This document shows positions 54,101 through 63,100 of a stretch of DNA of 64,000 nucleotides, in pieces. This stretch comes from Steromphala cineraria (taxonomy: Eukaryota > Mollusca > Gastropoda > Trochida > Trochidae): assembly GCA_916613615.1 (NCBI GenBank), contig OU744731.1, positions 53,464,289 to 53,528,288 of the forward strand. The letters run 5' to 3'. The position numbers and the translations under genes were made by a program. The notes below the pieces were generated by a model that searched no databases, was not told the DNA's origin, and worked only from the letters and a program-made list of their open reading frames with translations. Within the stretch, counting starts at the first letter, position 1; the number at the start of each line of letters is the position of its first letter.

Positions 54101-57100
54101 GAAAAGAATCATATATAAAATAAACTGACAGGTGAAAGAAAGTACACATTAAACATCCTGTCTCAGGGTACGAACGTTACGTTAATTCCAATAATCTATA
54201 CCCTGGGCTCAGAAGCTAGATTCGCTCGCGCGGCCCGACTTCGGATATAGGCAATCAAATCATTTTCTCGCCACCTTCTCGATAAAATTTCAACGAGAAA
54301 ATGATTTGATTGGTTTTGTCCCAAGTCGGACCGCGCGAGCGAATCTAGCTTCTGAGCCCAGGGTACAGATTAGTGGAGTTAGCGTAACGTTCGTATCCTG
54401 AGACAGGATGACATTTAAGTTGAATTTAATATATGTAAGATTTCCAAATACAAATATTCTTGGTTTGATGTCGTATTCTCAAACAGATAAGAACAAAAGT
54501 GAAATCATCGTTCAAAGAAAACTTTGTTTTTCAAAAAGTGAAATTTGATGTTGATGAATTGTTAATTATTTTAACTAACACCAATGATCATGAATAAGGA
54601 AGACAAATATTATGTTAAATTCACTAAACGTGCCTATGTTTTCACATATCGAAAACCTCAGGATTACTGTACATTACATAAATATTTGTTTCTACATAAT
54701 CATGATATTCATGAAACAATGTGGAATCAATATACAAATGCGTAACATTTACATGAAGAGGTTTTCTTTATAATTTAAACTTTATATGATATGAAAATGT
54801 TTTAAATATATTTTTTCGGATGAAACTTTATATGACATTCAAGTTAAGAAATGTATTGGTCTTCAATGTCATTTTGATGCCATTGATGGCATATCTGTCA
54901 TAATCTGTATTCCTTACGTTCATTAAGATATCGTCCTTTCTCGATGAACAGTTCATGAGACGAGCACCTATAACGTGCATAACTTAAACTTTACTTCCTA
55001 ATGTTTAAGCAAGCAGTTATCTTTATCTTAATGAATATTTTTACAAATGTTTTCTAAGACATCTGACGTCTTTAAAATGCCGAAATGATACATCAATATA
55101 TTTGATGAATTTTTTAAGTTTAGTATTTTTAGTTTCTGTACCTAACTGATATATGTATGACTATATATTAGAAATCAAACTCTTATTTCAGACAAGAGCG
55201 CATTCACAGAAGAGAAAACACCAGTCACAAGCTTAATGAGTGTCTTTCTCATTGTCGATGTCCAAATGCATGATAACCTGATGACCAAGAAGGGGTTACT
55301 CCGCAAATCAGTCAACAAATATTTTCTTTGTAAGTATTTATGGAAATTTGAAATAAAAATAAGAAATTCTAATCCTTTCCGATAAAATGTTTTGCAAAAA
55401 TGTATACCTTTGTTTTTAGTTAAAGTGTTTTTGCACATTACAAAAATCATAAAAAACCTTTTAGATTTAGACGAATTGATTTTTTGCTGACAAATACTTT
55501 CATTTAACAATCAGTTTTCATTAATAGAAGTAAAGGTATCTAGGGGGAAGTGTTCACATGGGTTGTAATAAAATGGGTTATGCATGCATTCATTGTTGAA
55601 AAACTAAAGGGAAATTAAAAAATATGAGGACGTGTTAATTTTGAATATATATTATTAATGTTTTTAAAACTATTTTAAGCCCACTGAATATATATTTAAC
55701 TTGCCGGTTCCAGACTAAAACCAACTTAGTGAACTAGCTATATCATCCGATTTTGAAACCCCCCTTTCAAATGAAATCGTCCTATAAAGCCGAGGATCAA
55801 CAAAGACGGTAAGAGGAGGAATTACAATGATTGTAAACCCTGATCCTGTGGACTTGTTTACCAGTTTATGAAAAGTTTATGAAAGTTTATGAAACTTTAT
55901 GAAACTTGTCTTCATGTGTGTAAGAGGAGAATTAAATGAGTTTCGTGTATTTGCTGAGATGTACACGTCATTCCATGACGTCATTCATTGAAGACATGCC
56001 ACAAGTCACACTTTATTTTTTCAGATGTCGCAAAAGAGAAGGCCAAATTTTGGGTGGTGAACCAATGTGCAGAAAACATAGAAAAGTTTAATGCCGTTTT
56101 CTACCAACTCCCGACACAATGCAGACACGAATTCAAAGGTAAGGATTTTTATGAAACGAATTTAAGGTATTCATGTTGCCTTAATTTATGGGCCTGTTTA
56201 ACAATGATGATGACAAACCATTTTATTTCATAAAACTATACTTTTATATTGAAATTTACTTCTTCCAGTAACAATTAGTGAGAATAACTTCACTATGATT
56301 AATGTTTCATATTCATTGCTCCGACCAGAAGAAATATTGATAAAACAAAAGAGTAACAAGAAATCACTTACAGAGAGAAATTTATTGCATTCAAAACCGA
56401 AACGAATAATTCATCCCCATTGTCATTCTCTCCCCACAGAGGCAGCTCAGTCATACCTGAATTAGCCTCTGTTCTATTACACCTAGATCCCATTCGGAAC
56501 ACCTCGGCCCTCTCCGTTACACTCACAAGTGCTCGGACTCCACTGGGAGGCCGCCATACCCAGAATCCGGGTATAGCCAATCAGCGAGCTCGGTCTACTT
56601 TGCGTTCACTTCAATTTGACAGAAAATAGTTCTGCGATCATACATCAAATAAATGAATTCTTGGACTACGCTAAACACTTGTCACTTGTAAATTGAAAGA
56701 AAAGCAGATTGAAATTCTGAAATATGCCTATAACAATCAAGATTGCATAGGAGTACTACCAACTGGCTTTGGAAAAAGCATAATATTCCAGCTTCTGCCT
56801 TGGTTGCTCCAAAAGTAGGGACCGCACGGTGAATTTCCATTTGGAAACCTTTGGATTAATAATTATGATAAAGATACTTAGAATAATTCCTTAACACACT
56901 TAACGGAAAAAAGAACACAAAATTCTACCAACTCGACCGAAGTATTGAGTAAATGCTATCTGAAAATGTGTGCGCGTTTGCAGACTCGTTACGGTCCGTA
57001 AAATGTCTTGGAGCCCACTTCTGGTTACTAAACAGTCATGGTTACGTTAAAAAGTGGACATCGTCAGTAATAACAAATGTGGAATTTAATCATTTTAATG

Positions 57101-60100
57101 GCTCTTTAATTTTTTAGTATTTTAAATATTGTGAAAGACTTAAAAACTATTAGAATAGTTTTGTGCAAGTTGGAGTCATTTGCATAATGTTTCTACAATA
57201 TCAAAATGACATCGAATTGTAATATAATACTTTAGTCTTCGTAGGTTACATGAGTCTGTCTAATTTGCATATGTATTTTGGAAAAGTTCGATTATCAATC
57301 AACAAAGAACATTTTTTCATGTTTTATATCCCTATTAGTTCACCTATTGTGTCGACATTTTAATGATTATAACTTTTCATAATTCGATAATATGTATAAG
57401 CTAAAACTTAAACATAGTCTATTGGGTTGTTTCTGAGGCGTTATCACAGACGCTATTTATTAAGACAGAGTAACTTCCCTTGAAAGTAGTTCAACCAGTA
57501 TCAAGAGCGAAGCGCGCTTGCGCTCAGCAGGAAACAAGTTCAATATGTCAACCTCCCAGTGGGGTACGAGTCGCCACGCGCGTGGCTCTCGTAGTTTCGA
57601 ATGGAGTCGCCACGCGCGTGGCTCTCGAAGTTTCGAATGGCCTAGATCCTAGGGTTCCGGCAGAATGCCCTAGCGGCAAAAAGTTAACTTAAAATATCTC
57701 CTTTATTTGCAGCCAGTTAAACCATCCTTTGGATATCCATGACTTGGGGAGTTCTTGACGGTCGTATAGTGACAAAGAAAAAATATTATGTCTTTTTGTT
57801 TAATTTTCATTAACAGTGTCGGAGGGAAACTATTTGAAAATCTGATTTGGATAGGGTTTTTCATTAGATAGAAACTGTTTTATAATTGTGTAAATTATAA
57901 TTTGTTTTATGATAGATTTTATTGTACTAATCAACCACAAAATAACTAATAAGAAGGCAAAAAGCGATGGTTTGTAATAGGAAGAATTACCTCCCCTGGA
58001 TGTGAAATTTCAACGAAAGCTTTGACGAACCACACGGAGATGGACGAGGTTTTGCGAATGACCACTTTTGAAACGGCGTCGCTGATTGCACAACTAACTT
58101 CGATTGCCTCCAATCAGATTTCTACCTTTCTGTCCCGTGTATTAGCCGTAATAGAACAGAGGCTAATTCAGGTATGACTGAGTTGCCTCTGTGGGGAGAG
58201 AATGCCTCATTGTGGATAAATGATAACTTCGGAAAGACTGAATTTATTTGACTTTATAGGAGTTCTTGTAGCGACAACAAAAGAACCTGATGAAGAAAGC
58301 CAGGGTCAAGTTGAAAGTACCTCCTCAGAAAGTGATGATGATGATGATGATGATGACGACGATGATGATACTGAAGAAGAAAATGATGATGAAGATGCAA
58401 ATGAGTAATATATCCATAACTTTTGTATAAGAATATATGTGATAAGTTTTAAGAAGGATCACACAAATAGTTAACTGTAAAAAAATTGCCGTTATCACTG
58501 AAGATTTGAAAATTTAATCTTTTACATATACAGCTGCGTATCTTAAGTTTGTTCACTTGCTTGTGTGTCTTAGTGCAAATATCATGTAAATTGGGTTTCA
58601 TTTTGACGTCTATAAAATAACTCCAGGAGCGTCTACAAGGGACAACCAATTATCCATAAGTTAACTTAAATAATCATTCCCAAACCATATTTCGGGATCG
58701 TCTTGTTACTGGTACTGAATTTAGATATTTGGCATGATTAGATAGACAGATGGGGTCATATTTGTGAAATTCAGATTTTCTTAAATAATCGATTCAAATA
58801 TTCCATATAAACATTGTAAGAAAGAAATCAGTACAATTACATTGCATTAATGCAAAGGAACAAATATGACTTAGGTCTAAAGCTATTGATCTCAAATGTA
58901 ATGAAGGATTTTGTAGCAAAAAAAAAATGGTGTTTTTAAAATTTTGACCCCTGGTCATTTCAATGACCTGCCAATTTAGTTACGGTTATCTTTATGGTAT
59001 GACATACGAATATGTTAACGCAAACCGGATGTTAACTTATGTACTCAAATTTCAACATTATCCGTTTCGTTTTTGCATTGCTAGGATGCCCCAAAGAAAT
59101 TCCAAATTACATGGTATTTGCACTAAACACGCAGGTAAGTTAAAAAACTTAAGATACGCAGCTTTAAATTCAGAAGGGAATATTTTTAGTATATATCCAA
59201 AGATTTCGTTTGAGAATTGTGACTTCTCTGATGATGAATATACTATTTGAAAGAATCAAGGGTATTGCCAATAATTCTGCCTTTTAAACGTCTTTGTCAC
59301 AAATATATATTCAATTAAGAATATAATTTGACGTTCATATATCATATTTCATTCTTAGCAATAGCAGTTGATGTTTTAACACGATTCATTGTAAACCAGA
59401 GAGATAAGCTTTTAAAGCGGCAGTTGCACGTTTTTAGGGGGAATATAAGGTGATGTCAGGAAAATGAAAATTAACGGTTCCAAGTGAAAGACAATGTATT
59501 GACACTAATTGGAGCAGTAATATTTCAAATATATAATGTAAATTTTAGCTATGCGATTCATTTTCATAACACAAAATGAATTAAAGGTGTTTACACAAAA
59601 TGGCCGCCAATGGATTTTATGTGAATCTTCATACTTTGTCCTCTGACTATGGATGATTGGCTTGTGTCACGAGATTTTTGACACTTTTAAAATAATACAT
59701 TTAGCATTAACGTACAATTATCAGTGAAAATTTTGAAAATATATAATTGTCAAAAAACGTGCTACTGCTCCTTTAAGAAATGATGACCAGTTAGCATTGG
59801 TTCACTTTTATGTCAAACACAGAGTAGCAGATGGTGACGTCACGGTAGATCCCCAAACTGTGGATGCGGTTATGGTGGGTAACCACCACACTATGGAAGC
59901 AACAATATCAACTGATAAGGTTGTGAATTTAACACAACTTGGAGAAAATAACACAATGGATATCACAATAGGTAGGCTACTTCATTATGGAATTTTGCGT
60001 TTTGTTGTTCATTCGTTTGACCCGTGCTAAAAGTATTCGTCATTTTAGTTTTTTCCCCATAGACCCCCATTTTAATTTGGTGATGCATACATGATTTTTA

Positions 60101-63100
60101 TCAGGTGAATCCTGGTTGGAACTTTTCTTAAAGTGACACAGAGTATCTTTCTTAAAAATCTCAGCTTGAAGTACGTAATTTTAAATGAATCAGTTTGGGA
60201 TTAATAATGTCATATTGTCATCACGTTTACCTAATTATGTACATGAATGGAAAACGTTCCAATAACGTTATTACGTTTAACAACATATGTACATATGTCA
60301 ATCAAATTATGAAATTATGTTGTTGAAGCTGAGATGATTCGAAACATATGAGCATAACATGAATAGTATACGATGAAACTAAATTAATGAAATTAACATG
60401 GATGTCTATAGAGATACTATCAAATGACGAATACTTTTGGCACGGGTTGGTATGAAACTGATTACAATGTCTGACACATGTAGGTTTTATCTGTGGGGTG
60501 CCAAACGGGATTATAATAGCTATTTAGTAAGCTTACTAAATCGAAAGATTTAGTAAGCCTACTAATTCATTTAGTAAGCTAACTAAATGAATTAATAAGC
60601 CTACTAAATGAATTAGTAAGCTTACTAATTCATTAAGCTACTAATAAGCTTACTTATCTCTTCCTATTTGATGATTTAGTAAGCTTACTAATTCATTAAG
60701 CTAGTAAGTAATAAGCTTACTTATTCTCTTCCTATTTGATGATTTGGTAAGCTTACTAATTCACATCCGGGTTGTTGAAATGCAAATCAATGACTGCTCA
60801 CTAGAACAAGAAACAAAGATTGTAATTTTCGATATCAATACCTTAAAAGCTTGAAGAGGCAATTTAATTCGCCATTTTTGATAGTAGTTTTGGATAAGGA
60901 AAGATCTTGTGAAAAATGTGAAACGGGCGAACTCTCGAAATTGCGAGCATGAACCGTCTGAAGAGTAAGATAGTTGTCTTATTTTCGTTCAGCAGTGTAT
61001 ATTCACTCAAACGATGTTCACATACATGAATACCATACAAATTAACTTTTAAAAATCAAATCCCTTTGATGACAAACTTACAAACTGCGATATTGACAAA
61101 ATTTTCAAAGGGATATAACTCCTACTAACCTAGTGACACTGGCGCCGGCAATTGTACAGCTGCATGCCATAAGTTTGTTCACCTGCTTCTGATCTTAGTG
61201 CAAATATCATGTAATATGGGTTTCGTTTTGACGTTCATAAAATAACTCCAGGACCACTTACAGAAGATCGTCAATTGTCCATGTGTGAAATAACCATTCC
61301 CAAACCATATTTCGGGACTGTCTTGTCACTGGTGATGATTGTCGATATTTGGCATTGTAAAATAGACAGATGGGGTAAATGAATTAGTGATCTTACTAAA
61401 TGAACCGAATTAGTAAGCTTACTAAATATCTGCCCAAATTAGTAAGATTACTAAATCTAATTAGTAAGCTTGCTAATTCGATGTAGTAAGCTTACTAAAT
61501 AGCGATTTAGTAATCTTACTCAGACTCAAAATATTATCCAGTACCATACTCGGATATGTGTAACAACTATACTCTCTTTATATTCGCATATTAGTACGTC
61601 AATATATTGACACACTGTTGGTTTCTACCTTTCTGCCTTCGGTAGTCGTGTTTATGGCATTCTATTTTCTTGTTTTTAGTCAACAAATCCAAAACTCCAG
61701 ATCTTCGGGTCCATATTACATCAAACGATCCAGAAATTGAAAATGGATTATTTGATCAAGTCAGTGCTAACAAAGACTCAATCAACATCAAGCTGAAGAG
61801 TAAAAAGGCTCAAATAAAGTCCGTGACGTTAGGGTCAGTGGTCATCGACATAGTTGTTGAGCCTGGTCAAGAAATGACCACTGACTGGATCAACTCTGTC
61901 CTGGACACCGTTCTTTCAAAGAGTATGGCCGAGGTTGTACCGGAAGGCGTGACCTTGAACCTGGGGGTAACCTCGAATCAAGTTGTTCCTTTGACGTCAC
62001 TTCCCTTCTCGCAAAAACAACAGGCTTTGGGTAAGCTATATACATTCAATTATCAATACAAAACTAGATGTCAATTTATGACTGTATTTTTCCGTTTCAT
62101 TTTGTTGAATTTAAAATATGTAGCCCCCGTTTTATCTGATAAGATTTGTTTGTATATTTCGAAGTTTTTGTTATAATATACATTTTAGGAAAAGAAACAA
62201 TATTCGGCTAGATGAGAATATGTTTCGTTATTAACTTTAAAGGGGCAGTAGCACGTTTTTTGACAATTCTATATTTTCATAATTTTCACTGATAATTGTA
62301 CGTTAATACTAAATGTAATATTTTGAAAGTGTTAAAAATCTCAAAACACAAATCGATCCATAGTCAGGGGACAAAATTTTAAGATTCACACAAAATCCAA
62401 TGGCGGCCATTTTGTGTGAACACCTTTAATTCAGTTTGTGTTGGAAAAGGGAATCGCATGGCTAAACTTTACATTATATATTTGAATTATTACTGAACCA
62501 TTAATTTTCATTTTCCTGACATCACATTATATTCCCCCTTAAACGTGCTACTGTCCCTTTATAAGAGGCAATTGTTTTTTAGATTGTTTTTGACTAATCT
62601 GTAAGGGTTTATTTCAGAATTACTTCGCAAGGTTCAAGGAGGTGCACCGGAAGTTGGCAAAACAAGCTCCTCTCCACGACATTCCCCAGTACCTGTACAA
62701 GAGCTTGACGAAATGTTGATGTCTGTACTCAAGTTCGGTGTTGCTGGTTGGTGCATGTTATACAACTCCAACAAACCTGATAACCATAATCCATATGTAC
62801 AGATCGTGTCCTTTACTGAAGTTACAAGACAAGACTACGTGCTAAATTTGTTTTGTTATCTGACCCCATACAGAGAATTCATTTGCAGTTCTTTTGATAA
62901 AGCCCCTTTTGCTATTAACTTAAATTAATCTATTTAAGAAGTACAGCGGGTGGCCACATCCTTACGTACAAGTGACTAATTCCCTTAGACCTTCATGCTA
63001 ATTAGCTTTTGCGAGTTTAATAATTAGTAATTTAGTTTTTGTCTATTTTCTGTCATATTTTGAAGGCAGCTGAAAATCATCTCAACAGATAACATTTACA

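Larger units (their letters stand above)
56424..58204. mobile_element. CATTCTCTCCCCACAGAGGC element, split by an insertion
   Basis: Terminal inverted repeats of ~50 bp (CATTCTCTCCCCACAGAGGC ... TACCTGAATTAGCCTCTGTT and reverse). Flanks CCCCATTGT and CCTCATTGT are a 9-bp duplication with one mismatch. The middle is occupied by the element at 56491-57639. Confidence 0.85.

Noticed and set aside
56690..56815. Host RecQ helicase exon
   Set aside because: It is inside a transposon with terminal repeats and is cut by another element; no further helicase motifs nearby.
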